From a virus: a DNA stretch of 35,993 bases. Location of the stretch: positions 1 to 35,993 of IMG/VR virus record IMGVR_UViG_3300025940_000017; one strand, given 5' to 3'. This document shows, piece by piece, positions 8,099-16,301 of this stretch (position 1 is its first letter; each line of letters starts with the position of its first letter). The notes under the pieces were generated by a model that saw only the letters and a list, made by a program, of their open reading frames with translations, had not been told where the DNA came from and did no database searches. A program made the translations under genes and the position numbers.

Positions 8099-9549
8099 TG
8101 CCGACCGAGATGGATTACACCAACAGGGACTACGAGTCGATCCGCTCGTTCCTGGTGACCGTGGCCCGGGAGCGCATGCCGGAGTGGGTGACCGCTGGCG
8201 AGCCTGCCGACATGGGCACGATGATCATGGAGTTGTTCGCCTACGCCGAGGACATCACCAACTTCTACATCGACCGTGCCGCGGCCGAGCCCTTCCTGAA
8301 GACGGCGGTCCGGCGCCAGAGCGTGCTGGCCATCGCTGACCTGTTCAACTACAAGCCGGTCTCACGGCAGGCGGCGTCAGTGGTGCTGACGTTCACCTTG
8401 GATGCTTCCGCCACCACGTTGACCATCCCGACCGGCACACTGGTGCGCATCCCGAACCGCAACGACGTGGTGTACGAGACCGGCTCCGAACTCGTGCTCG
8501 CCAATCCGGGCACACCCACCGGCACGGTGCTGGCCTATGAGGGCCGCACCCGGACCAACGAGTACCTGGGCGACTCGAACGGGGCGCCGTTGCAGGTCTA
8601 CCCGCTGCTCAACGAGAGCGTCATTGAACGCTCGCTGCACGTCGAGATCGAGGAGGCGGACGGACGGCGCACGGTGTGGACCTACGTCGACTACCTGGCC
8701 GATGTGGCCTTCGATGCTTCCGTCTACACTACGGTGCTGGACGACCTGGGCAACGTGATGGTCCGCTTCGGGGACAGCCTGCACGGGCGCATCCCGCCGA
8801 CCATGGGCCGGATCTTCGTCACCTACCGGACCGGTGCTGGTGCAGCAGGCAACACCCCGGAGTTGACGATCTCCGAGATGGTCACTCCTCTGGCTGGTGT
8901 TTCCGTCATCAACATGACCGCTGCCTCAGGTGGGGCCGACCCCGAGTCGCTGGACCAGATGCGCAACTCGATCCCCCGGGCCACCCGGGTGCTGGATCGG
9001 GCCGTCACGCTGGACGACTACGCCGCCCTGGCCATGCAGGTCCCGACCGTAGCCAAGTCCACGGCCCGTGGTGACTACTACACGAGCATCTTCATCAACA
9101 TCGCCCCGGTCGGCGGTGGTATGCCGGACACGGCGCTGAAGGACTACGTGAAGTCCTACGTCGAGGCCCGCTCGGTGATCGGCGCCTCGGTGTTCGTGCA
9201 GGACCCGACCTACGTCGACCTCGTGCTCGACATCACCGTGCACGTCCGCCACGAGTACCCGCAGTTGACCACTCAGACCCAGGTGCAGGACGCCCTGAAG
9301 GATCTGTTCGCCTTCGAGAACTCGTTCTTCGGGGAGAAGGGCCGGGTGACGCTGGGGAGCATCTATGAGGCCTCTCAGAGCCCGCCAGGTGTTGCCTACG
9401 TCACCGTGAACGCCTTCCACGAGTTGGGTCAGCCCAACCCGAGCCCGTTGGTCGACTTCGTGCCCGACGACGTCGAGATCCCGCGGTTGGATGATGCCAA
9501 CCTCACGATCACGATGGAAGGCGGCTTGCTGCCGGGGACCACGCCGTGA
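8098..9549 (+). CDS. Baseplate J-like wedge protein (gp6-like)
   Basis: A 483-residue protein from ATG 8098 with one-base overlap to the previous stop. The N-terminus (MDYTNRDYESIRSFL, then ADMGTMIMELFAYAEDITNFYIDR) is the diagnostic opening of baseplate J proteins, followed by beta-rich segments and the ATRVLDRAVTLDDYAALA motif near residue 300 shared by J/gp6 proteins. J proteins dimerise and form the ring of the baseplate wedge. It is followed by a tail protein I-like gene, giving the canonical gp25-J-I order. Confidence 0.92.
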   Translation: MPTEMDYTNRDYESIRSFLVTVARERMPEWVTAGEPADMGTMIMELFAYAEDITNFYIDRAAAEPFLKTAVRRQSVLAIADLFNYKPVSRQAASVVLTFTLDASATTLTIPTGTLVRIPNRNDVVYETGSELVLANPGTPTGTVLAYEGRTRTNEYLGDSNGAPLQVYPLLNESVIERSLHVEIEEADGRRTVWTYVDYLADVAFDASVYTTVLDDLGNVMVRFGDSLHGRIPPTMGRIFVTYRTGAGAAGNTPELTISEMVTPLAGVSVINMTAASGGADPESLDQMRNSIPRATRVLDRAVTLDDYAALAMQVPTVAKSTARGDYYTSIFINIAPVGGGMPDTALKDYVKSYVEARSVIGASVFVQDPTYVDLVLDITVHVRHEYPQLTTQTQVQDALKDLFAFENSFFGEKGRVTLGSIYEASQSPPGVAYVTVNAFHELGQPNPSPLVDFVPDDVEIPRLDDANLTITMEGGLLPGTTP

Positions 9550-11027
9550 GCGATGTCGAGTCCTTCCGGCTGCGGCGAGTCGAGGGTGGCTCCCTGCTGC
9601 GCTCGCCGGACATCAACACCCCGCTGCGCTACGGCCCGGTGCCGATCCCCGAGGGTGCATTCAACAGCACCAGCATCCTCACCCGGCCGGTGGGCTACGA
9701 CGCCATGCAGATCTGGGTGCGCATCCCGGCCGGTGTGCCTTGGGACCAGGCGACAGTGGTGCGCTGTGGGTTCACCTACCCGGTGACGCCGCTCGACGGT
9801 GTGACAGTTGCCAAGTTCACCCCGGCACTGATGAACATCGACAGCGATGGTGACGGAACCAACGACACGCTGTCCTACATCGTGCTCGACCGGCCGCTGA
9901 CCGGTGGGAACATCTACTACTACGGGCTGATGATCCGCAACGGCCTGATCGCTGACGACACGCAGTGGTCGGTGGCCACCCATGCCCGGGGCATCTTGCC
10001 CCGGGACTACCAGATGACGCAGTTGCTGTATGGAGCACTGCCCGAGTTCTACCGCTACGTCGACCACGGCAACGCCATCGACGGCGAGCGAGGGCAACTC
10101 CAGCGCTTCCTGAGCATCTTCGGCTACGGACTTGATTACTCCTACACGCTGCTCGACTGTGGCCCGCTGTCGGCCTATGACGCCGACCGGAGCCCGTTCC
10201 TGGGCCTGTACCTGAACATGGTGGGCTTCGATGACGAGCCTGCCATGGGGCCGCGCCGCAACTCGCTGGCCCGGGTGATCAATGACGTCATCTCACTGCG
10301 GGGCAGCATCCTCGGCCTGGAGATCCTGATCGAGGCGTGCACCAACTGGGAGTGCGATGTCGTGGCGGGCACGGACAACTTGTTGCTGACACCAGACGAT
10401 GCCGACTTCGCCAACGGCACAGGGTTCTGGTTCCCGGTGACCGATCTGGTTGCTGATGGCATCAATGCTGTTGACTCGGCCTTCGGCAACGGCAGTGCCT
10501 GGGGGACGACCACGATCGCCCGGGATGCGACGTTTGCACCGCCACCGCCCCATGGCACGGCCACCTTGGACGTCAACTTCAGTGCTGCTGGTGGCATCAT
10601 CTACGGCCTCAACAACGCCTTGTCACCGATGACAAGGCAGATCCCGATCAACCCGGACACCGACTACGTCTTCGGCTTCTACCAGTACGGCGGGGCAGCG
10701 GGGCATGACTTCGACATGGGAGTGGTGTGGTTCGACCAGGACGGGAACATCCTGGACGTTGATGAGGTCACCAACTCGGTGGCCGGAGGCGATGCCAGCC
10801 CGTCCGCCTGGGTGAAGTTCGCCTCGATGTTCCTGAGCCCTGTTGATGCCTACTACGTAGCACCGTACATCTACTGGACGACCACGACCGAGCGGCACGT
10901 CGCGGCGATGATGTTCCAGCAGATCGGCATGGCCGGTTCGGGTGCGCCACCGGTTCCGCCGGACATCACCTTGCTGTTGGGCTCCTCGGCCCACCTGCTC
11001 GACAGCGACCAATCGTACCTGGACTGA
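9546..11027 (+). CDS. Tail protein I-like baseplate protein with carbohydrate-binding-like C-terminus
   Basis: A 493-residue protein read from GTG 9546 in a GTGA overlap. Residues ~155-265 match the P2 tail protein I pattern: LPEFYRYVD, LQRFLSIFGYGLDYSYTLLD, then an Arg-rich helix and ISLRGSILGLEILIEACT. The C-terminal ~230 residues are an added beta-rich region (FANGTGFWF, ATLDVNFSAAGGIIYG, TDYVFGFYQYGG) resembling jelly-roll carbohydrate-binding modules. The protein would connect the wedge to fibres, and its fused C-terminus may help surface binding. It is three bases ahead of the fibre gene. The I-like part is strong, the CBM-like part weaker. Confidence 0.8.
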   Translation: MSDVESFRLRRVEGGSLLRSPDINTPLRYGPVPIPEGAFNSTSILTRPVGYDAMQIWVRIPAGVPWDQATVVRCGFTYPVTPLDGVTVAKFTPALMNIDSDGDGTNDTLSYIVLDRPLTGGNIYYYGLMIRNGLIADDTQWSVATHARGILPRDYQMTQLLYGALPEFYRYVDHGNAIDGERGQLQRFLSIFGYGLDYSYTLLDCGPLSAYDADRSPFLGLYLNMVGFDDEPAMGPRRNSLARVINDVISLRGSILGLEILIEACTNWECDVVAGTDNLLLTPDDADFANGTGFWFPVTDLVADGINAVDSAFGNGSAWGTTTIARDATFAPPPPHGTATLDVNFSAAGGIIYGLNNALSPMTRQIPINPDTDYVFGFYQYGGAAGHDFDMGVVWFDQDGNILDVDEVTNSVAGGDASPSAWVKFASMFLSPVDAYYVAPYIYWTTTTERHVAAMMFQQIGMAGSGAPPVPPDITLLLGSSAHLLDSDQSYLD

Positions 11028-11029
11028 CC

Positions 11030-14000
11030 ATGACCTGGAACAACACCTTCCTCAACGATGTGGGAGCCACACCGCTTCCGGTATCAGGAACGCTGGGCGC
11101 CGTCTTGCTGCATCAGGCACTTGGGCCAGCCGATGGCTCGATCGATGACCTGCTGGACCAGGACGGCATCCAGGAGGTCTATGGTTACGGCTACACACCA
11201 GGTGGTCTCGCACCACCGGCTGACTACGCGGCCACTGTTGACGGTACCACTGGGGTGACCACGATCCGCTCGATCGGCAACTTCGAGTTCGACAACACGA
11301 ACCCGGTGTACGTCGAGGCCGTTGCCTTCTACTACGTGGGCACGGTTGGTGGTGTAACCAACCCGTGGATCTACATCCTGGAAGTCAATGACGTGTGGTA
11401 CCCGGGGACGATCCTGTCGTCACCACGGGAGCCCGATGGTGATGTGGACACACGGCTGTTCTCGTACCTGACGGCGACGCCTGTGGCTGGACCGGCCTGG
11501 TTCGCCACCTTGATCCAGTTCGGCCCGATGGACTGGGCGCCGTCCCGAGTCACCAAGATCTACCTCTACCCGCAGCGGATCAACTGGATCCCCAACCCGA
11601 CCTTCTTCGGCTCGCTGTTCGGCTGGCGTGCCAACGCGGTGATGACCCGTGAGGTTGAAGGCGATCTCTCGTTCCTCCGCACCGACGCCGGAGGCGAGAT
11701 CCAGTCCCTGCTGGTGCCGATCCCCAACGGGATGACCACGGTGGCGCTGAAGGTGCGCTCCCAGGGTGCCACGACCTTCCAGGCCAAGGTGACGATGTAC
11801 GACGAGGACGGCCAGCGCTCGCAGGTCTTGTCCTCGGTCGTCGCACTTCCGGAGTCCCCGGTCGGGCAGGCGTCGTGGATCTCACTGCGGCAGTACATCC
11901 CGGTGGCTGACCGGGCGGCACGCTCGGCGCTGTCATTCTTAGTAGACGGACCCATTGACATTGACGATGTGTTGTGGTCAACAGGGTACGCCGACTTCGA
12001 CTACTTCGACGGCGACTCGCTGCACTCGTTCCCGGACGACTTCCTGTGGCACAGCACCTCGCACGCCTCGTACTCGTTCTTCTACAACAACCGCGGCGTG
12101 GCCCATGAGCGCATGTTCGGGGAGAACGGTCTGATCAAGCAGTGGATCCCCGAGGGCGCCCGGTACGAGGTGATCTATGACCACCTCGACCCCAAGGACA
12201 CCAACCACCCGGTGAAGGACTGGGAGGATCCGATCCTGGCCCCGCCCCCACCGATGTCGCTGGCCGTGGTGCCTGGTTCCATCACCACGGACACTGCCAC
12301 CTGGACGTGGGAGATCCCGCCGGACACCGTGTACGACAGCCTCTGGGTGAGCATCGACGGTGGGACTCCTGTGGAACTGCCACCGGATACCGTCGAGTAC
12401 ACCACCATGACGCTTACCCCTGGTGCTGATCATACCATCGAGGTCTGGGGTGTGGTGGGCATCGGTGAGTCCGACCATGCCACTGACACCATCACCACCC
12501 TGGTGGACCCGGACTCGTACTTCACCGTGGTGATGGCGGACAACCCACTGTCGTACTGGACGTTGGGCGCGAAGACTTATGTGGCACCTGCTGACTACTT
12601 CACCTTGATCCGGACCGAAGGGCTCCCGATCGACTACTGGCCATTGGGTAGCAAGGACCCGGTCACCTATCCCTCATACGCCGCTTCGGTGTTGTCGGAT
12701 ACACCTCTGTCGTACTGGAAGTTGGACGACATGGGTTCGCCGCACACCTTCGTCTATACGGGCGCCATGCAGTACTTCACGGTGCCTGTTGGTGTCACCA
12801 GCCTCACTGTCACCATGACCGGTGGTGCTGGTGGAGCCGGAGCAGAGCCGAGCGCTGGCAACGGTCCTCGTGGTGCCTACATCAAGGCCCTTGTCCCGGT
12901 GACGCCCTTGGAAGTCATCCAGATCCAGGTCGGTGGCTGCGGTGTCGGTCATGGACGCTCCACGCCGTCAGTCGGTTGGCCTGACGGTGGTCTCGGTGGT
13001 CACGATCCCAACCCTGGTGGTACTGGTGGAGCAGGTGGTGCTTCCAGCGACATCCGTCGTACGCCCTACAGCCTCAACGATCGGCTCCTGGTGGCTGCTG
13101 GTGGCGGGTCACCAGGTGCAAGCGGTGGGGGTGGTATCGGCGGTGTCACGGTGGGCCAGGATGGCACTGGCACGGGTGGGATCGGCGGTGGCACGGGCGG
13201 TACCCAGACGGCTGCGGGTACCGGTGGCAACGGTGACGCCGCCTTCGGCCAAGGTGGCTCCGGCTACCAGGCCTCCGGTACCCGCTACGGCGGTGGCGGC
13301 GGTGGCGGCTGGCAAGGCGGCGGCGGCGGCAACGCAGCCGTTGGTGTCGGCAGCAGTGGTGGTGGCGGTGGTTCGTCACGTGTACATGCATCAGCGGTGT
13401 TCCTCGAAGGAACGGATGGCGGTGGACCGGCTGGGTTCGGAGCGACCGTCATCATCGAGTGGACGGTTCCAACCTCTCCGGTGACCTTCGCCTACACGGG
13501 TGGGCCGCAGTACTTTGCGGTGCCAGCGGGTGCAACCACGCTCACGGTCACGGCCAAAGGTGCTGCTGGTGCTGGTTACAAGAATGGCCTTGGTCAGGGA
13601 GCCAAGGGTGGCCTCATCCAATGTACGGTTCCGGTGACAGCAGGGCAGATCTTCCAAGTCAACGTCGGTGGTGCCGGTATAGCGGATGACTCGACCAACT
13701 CAGCGGCTGGGGGTTGGAACGGCGGTGGCAACGGCTCGGTCAAGAGCACTGCTCCTGTAAACACATCAGGCGGTGGCGGCGGGATGTCCGATGTCCGGGC
13801 TGCTCCGTACGCAGTGGCTGACGCGCTCGTGATTGCCGCTGGTGGTGGAGGTATGGGGCAGGGCAGTCCCGGTGGTGTCGGTGGGTATCCCACGGGCGCT
13901 GCCGGTGGTGGCCCTGCTGGGCTGGAAGGTGGAGGTGGCACGCAGTCTGCCGGTGGTGCTGCCGGTGGAGGCGGTGTTCCGGGTGCAGCAGGCACACAGG

Positions 14001-14224
14001 GTGTGGGTGGCTCCTCTGGTGGTTACGCCCTCAGCGGCTACCCCGGTGGTGCTGGCGCTGGCTGGTGGGGCGGTGGGGGTGGAGGAAACGATCTCAGCGG
14101 TGGTGAAGGTGGCGGCGGTGGTGGTTCGTCGTACTTCAAGTCGAGCAGTGGCGTGAGCCTGGTTACACATACAAGTGGTGGTGGGATCCAGGGTCACGGT
14201 GAAGTGTTGATCGCGTGGACCTAG
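11030..14224 (+). CDS. Large tail fibre protein: FnIII-like, LamG-signature repeats, two glycine-rich domains
   Basis: A 1064-residue protein from ATG 11030. Visible parts in order: a beta-rich N-terminal region to ~400; a fibronectin-III-like domain about 405-490 (TDTATWTWEIP, YTTMTLTPGADHTIEVWGV); three short repeats beginning at residues 497, 523 and 550, each of the form Y-x-x-(V/L)...(L/I)-x-Y-W-x-L; then two homologous glycine-rich domains, ~576-815 and ~820-1064. Each glycine-rich domain opens with F-x-Y-T-G and QYF-x-VP, and later has a DIRRTPY or DVRAAPY motif before an AAGGG run. Such domains occur in phage adhesins and probably form the host-contacting tip. It follows the tail protein I gene that should attach it. 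Receptor and sugar specificity are unknown. Confidence 0.82.
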   Translation: MTWNNTFLNDVGATPLPVSGTLGAVLLHQALGPADGSIDDLLDQDGIQEVYGYGYTPGGLAPPADYAATVDGTTGVTTIRSIGNFEFDNTNPVYVEAVAFYYVGTVGGVTNPWIYILEVNDVWYPGTILSSPREPDGDVDTRLFSYLTATPVAGPAWFATLIQFGPMDWAPSRVTKIYLYPQRINWIPNPTFFGSLFGWRANAVMTREVEGDLSFLRTDAGGEIQSLLVPIPNGMTTVALKVRSQGATTFQAKVTMYDEDGQRSQVLSSVVALPESPVGQASWISLRQYIPVADRAARSALSFLVDGPIDIDDVLWSTGYADFDYFDGDSLHSFPDDFLWHSTSHASYSFFYNNRGVAHERMFGENGLIKQWIPEGARYEVIYDHLDPKDTNHPVKDWEDPILAPPPPMSLAVVPGSITTDTATWTWEIPPDTVYDSLWVSIDGGTPVELPPDTVEYTTMTLTPGADHTIEVWGVVGIGESDHATDTITTLVDPDSYFTVVMADNPLSYWTLGAKTYVAPADYFTLIRTEGLPIDYWPLGSKDPVTYPSYAASVLSDTPLSYWKLDDMGSPHTFVYTGAMQYFTVPVGVTSLTVTMTGGAGGAGAEPSAGNGPRGAYIKALVPVTPLEVIQIQVGGCGVGHGRSTPSVGWPDGGLGGHDPNPGGTGGAGGASSDIRRTPYSLNDRLLVAAGGGSPGASGGGGIGGVTVGQDGTGTGGIGGGTGGTQTAAGTGGNGDAAFGQGGSGYQASGTRYGGGGGGGWQGGGGGNAAVGVGSSGGGGGSSRVHASAVFLEGTDGGGPAGFGATVIIEWTVPTSPVTFAYTGGPQYFAVPAGATTLTVTAKGAAGAGYKNGLGQGAKGGLIQCTVPVTAGQIFQVNVGGAGIADDSTNSAAGGWNGGGNGSVKSTAPVNTSGGGGGMSDVRAAPYAVADALVIAAGGGGMGQGSPGGVGGYPTGAAGGGPAGLEGGGGTQSAGGAAGGGGVPGAAGTQGVGGSSGGYALSGYPGGAGAGWWGGGGGGNDLSGGEGGGGGGSSYFKSSSGVSLVTHTSGGGIQGHGEVLIAWT
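11953..11965 (-). repeat. GTCAATGTCAATG core, minus-strand copy
   Basis: The plus strand reads CATTGACATTGAC, the exact reverse complement of the first 13 bases of the repeat at 16791. This copy is inside the fibre gene. Confidence 0.4.
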
Positions 14225-14236
14225 TAGGAGACCTCA

Positions 14237-14875
14237 ATGCCCAATACCTTCACCGACTACGCCGTGGGTGCTCGGCACCTCGCGATCGCCAACACCGTCG
14301 ATTGGACGATCGACTCAGCGGTGCTGCCCAACGGTGACAACGCTGTCCACGGTGACGGCTCGATTGCTGAGACATCCTCCATCTGTGGAGCCATCTACGA
14401 CTTCCACAACACCGAGCACACCGCCGAGTTCTGGATCAAGATGACGGCGGGCACCGCTTCGACCATCGTCTCGTGCGGCATACTCTCCGGGCAGGTCCGT
14501 TGGACGGTCACTGTTGACGCCAGCAGATTCGTGTCGTTCAACCTCTATAACCAGGCCGGGGCCTTCTGGGCGAACCGCACGGCCAGCGCGGCGCTGGCGT
14601 TGAGCACCTGGCAGTATGTCGTGCTCCAGACCCAGGCGGTGGCGGTGGCGGCTCCGAACATCTACATCAACGAGGTCCTGAGCAACGGGGCGTCGACCGC
14701 TCCGACTGGTGTCAAGCCGACACCGGTGGCCACGGACCGGATCTTCCTGGGCACAAGCCCTTCGCTGACACAATCCTGTCCGACGACCACCGAGGTCGCC
14801 CATCTGGCGATCTACGACCGGCTGATCACGGTGCCGGAGCAGCACGACCACAACCTGGCGATGATCGCTGCCTGA
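14237..14875 (+). CDS. LamG/concanavalin A-like tail-associated protein
   Basis: A 212-residue protein from ATG 14237 with AGGAG at 14225-14229 as ribosome site. The sequence has the core of a LamG-like jelly roll: HTAEFWIKM, STIVSCG, WTVTVDASRFVSF, STWQYVVLQTQ, NIYINEVLSNG and the closing EVAHLAIYDRLIT. Such domains bind sugars in many phage tail proteins. The family's usual upstream element PLSYWxLxD is absent from this ORF but occurs in the preceding fibre gene. It is the last gene of the tail operon before a strong terminator, and is probably an accessory receptor-binding or fibre-tip protein. Confidence 0.7.
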   Translation: MPNTFTDYAVGARHLAIANTVDWTIDSAVLPNGDNAVHGDGSIAETSSICGAIYDFHNTEHTAEFWIKMTAGTASTIVSCGILSGQVRWTVTVDASRFVSFNLYNQAGAFWANRTASAALALSTWQYVVLQTQAVAVAAPNIYINEVLSNGASTAPTGVKPTPVATDRIFLGTSPSLTQSCPTTTEVAHLAIYDRLITVPEQHDHNLAMIAA

Positions 14876-14877
14876 CG

Positions 14878-14890
14878 CATTGACACTGAC
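14878..14890 (-). repeat. GTCAGTGTCAATG core, minus-strand copy (one mismatch)
   Basis: The plus strand reads CATTGACACTGAC, one base different from the copy at 11953. It lies between the LamG gene stop and the terminator at 14899. Confidence 0.4.
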
Positions 14891-14898
14891 AACAAAGG

Positions 14899-14929
14899 AA
14901 GGCCCCGGGTCGAGGGACTCCGGGGCCTT
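14899..14929. terminator. Hairpin terminator between convergent genes
   Basis: A perfect 10-bp stem (AAGGCCCCGG / CCGGGGCCTT) with an 11-base loop lies 23 bases after the LamG gene stop. It is followed by TCTCAGTTCTCC. The gene to the right is on the minus strand, so this symmetric hairpin can stop transcription from both sides. Confidence 0.85.
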
Positions 14930-15014
14930 CTCAGTTCTCCCTGCCTCCACCACAGAGGCAACCAACCCAAGGCCGGTGAGGACCACTCTACCGGACTGTG
15001 TTGTATCCGACAAG

Positions 15015-15926
15015 TCAGGCGATGAGAGCCAGAGCGTCGTCAACCGGCAGCGTGCGGGTGTAGATCATGCCGCTGACGTGGACCACCACGAGGGCATACA
15101 CGCCCTCGACGGGCGCTGCCGCCTTGGGTGCCGCCGCCTTGCGGCTGCGAGGGGCCTTGGTGGCGGGCTCGGCACCCACCACGACCTCGCCGTTGGCCAG
15201 GTTGACCAGCGCGGTGACGAGATCCTTCTTGCCGAGGCCGCGGATGTCGATCTTCTGACCCTTGGCGAGGCTCTGGAGTTCGAGGGTCGACATCTTGTTG
15301 AGGTAGGCCTTCGTGAAGACCGGCTCCTCGGCTTCGGCCTCCTCGGCCTCCTCCTCGTCTTCGGCCTCTTCCTCCTCGTCTTCGTCTTCCTCGTCATCCT
15401 CGTCTTCGTCTTCGGACTCCTCGTCCTCGTCCTCTTCTTCGGCTTCTTCTTCGGCTTCCTCCTCGTCGCCGCTTTCGAGTTCGAGTTCGGCCAACTGGTT
15501 GTTCAACAGGAGCACGTTGATCTGGGCATCCATGGCCCGCTCCAGGAACGAGAACAGGTCGGCGTCCTCCTCGACGCTCTCCTCGGCGTTGATCGGCAGC
15601 GCCAGGATGGCGACGTCCTCCTCGGCCTTGGTGAGCATGCCGAGGGCTTTGCGGTAGCCGTCCTTGACGACGTGGACCTTCTGGCCTCCGGCGTAGGGGC
15701 CATCCTCAGCGGTGACGTCTTCGTCGGAGTGGATCACCTCGAACCAGACCCCGTTCTCCGAGGCCCAGTTGATGATGACACCATCGGTCTTGGTGGGCTC
15801 GTCCTTGCCGACGAAGATCAGCCAGAACTCGGCGTCCTTCATCGCAGCCGCTTCACGGAGATCGTTCAGTGAAGCGACAATCTCGGTCTTGTTGCCGGAA
15901 CCATCTCCGGCGATGACGTACAGCAA
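15015..15926 (-). CDS. Highly acidic protein with SAP-like C-terminal motif, function unknown
   Basis: A 303-residue minus-strand protein. The TTG start at 15926 is supported by AGGAG five bases upstream on that strand. Residues 1-~140 look like a compact alpha/beta domain (LYVIAGDGSGNKTEIV, AEFWLIFVGKDEP). Residues ~153-200 are almost entirely Glu/Asp/Ala. Then comes a SAP/Rho-N-like helix pair (LNKMSTLELQSLAKGQ, IRGLGKKDLVTALVNL), an Ala/Pro/Lys linker and a short beta end (YALVVVHVSGMIYTRT). SAP-type motifs often bind DNA; the acidic run could mimic nucleic acid or bind basic proteins. It is probably transcribed with the membrane protein gene to its right, opposite to all neighbours. No family is recognised with confidence. 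Confidence 0.75.
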   Translation of the reverse strand: MLYVIAGDGSGNKTEIVASLNDLREAAAMKDAEFWLIFVGKDEPTKTDGVIINWASENGVWFEVIHSDEDVTAEDGPYAGGQKVHVVKDGYRKALGMLTKAEEDVAILALPINAEESVEEDADLFSFLERAMDAQINVLLLNNQLAELELESGDEEEAEEEAEEEDEDEESEDEDEDDEEDEDEEEEAEDEEEAEEAEAEEPVFTKAYLNKMSTLELQSLAKGQKIDIRGLGKKDLVTALVNLANGEVVVGAEPATKAPRSRKAAAPKAAAPVEGVYALVVVHVSGMIYTRTLPVDDALALIA

Positions 15927-15934
15927 TGTGGCTC

Positions 15935-16192
15935 CTAGCGTCGGGCTTTCTGTAGAACCGAAACCCTAACCCAGTCGGCCGCGGCCTGCAACAGCACGTC
16001 CGCTCGGAACAGAAAGTGTGTGACGGCCGTCACACCCAACGCCCACAGTGGTTCTTTGACGATCAACCAGGCACACAGAGTGCTTGTTGCCACCGACAGC
16101 AGGAAGAAGAACCACGAGGGTGCTGCTGTCACAACATACCGGATCGCCTTGACGATGACGAAGGTGCTTCCGGCAGCGATGAGGACAGTCAC
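15935..16192 (-). CDS. Small membrane protein, holin candidate
   Basis: An 85-residue minus-strand protein from GTG 16192. Three hydrophobic stretches are visible, about residues 2-23, 26-45 and 48-63, followed by a charged tail ending QKARR. Size, membrane segments and basic C-terminus fit phage holins, which make the membrane permeable at lysis, but many small phage membrane proteins look alike. No endolysin gene is next to it; its partner, eight bases downstream, is the acidic SAP-like gene. No clear ribosome site precedes the start, so the N-terminus is uncertain. The call as a membrane protein is safe; holin is a hypothesis. Confidence 0.65.
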   Translation of the reverse strand: MTVLIAAGSTFVIVKAIRYVVTAAPSWFFFLLSVATSTLCAWLIVKEPLWALGVTAVTHFLFRADVLLQAAADWVRVSVLQKARR

Positions 16193-16221
16193 GTGGGTTC
16201 ACTGGTTGTGGTCACGCCACT

Positions 16222-16250
16222 ACGTTATCAGGATTCCGATTGTTTGACGA
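16222..16250 (-). promoter_or_regulatory. Possible minus-strand promoter
   Basis: Read on the minus strand: TCGTCA, 17 bases, TAACGT, about 30 bases before the GTG of the membrane protein gene. The -10 fits TANNNT and the -35 matches four of six consensus bases. Its -35 box overlaps that of the plus-strand promoter next to it. Confidence 0.4.
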
Positions 16251-16272
16251 TAGCGTATGCCGCGTGTACCGT
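16244..16272 (+). promoter_or_regulatory. Sigma70-type promoter for the 16302 gene
   Basis: TTGACG at 16244-16249, a 17-base spacer and TACCGT at 16267-16272 give a good housekeeping-type promoter. The expected start near 16279 leaves a short leader with AGAGGA before ATG 16302. It is the strongest promoter sequence seen in the window. Confidence 0.7.
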
Positions 16273-16301
16273 GTGGCCACTCCACCAACGAGAGGATAAC
16301 T

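Noticed and set aside
15313-15657. Serine-only-looking plus-strand ORF
   Set aside because: It is the complement of the Glu/Asp codon run of the minus-strand acidic gene, which has a good ribosome site and a complex sequence at both ends.
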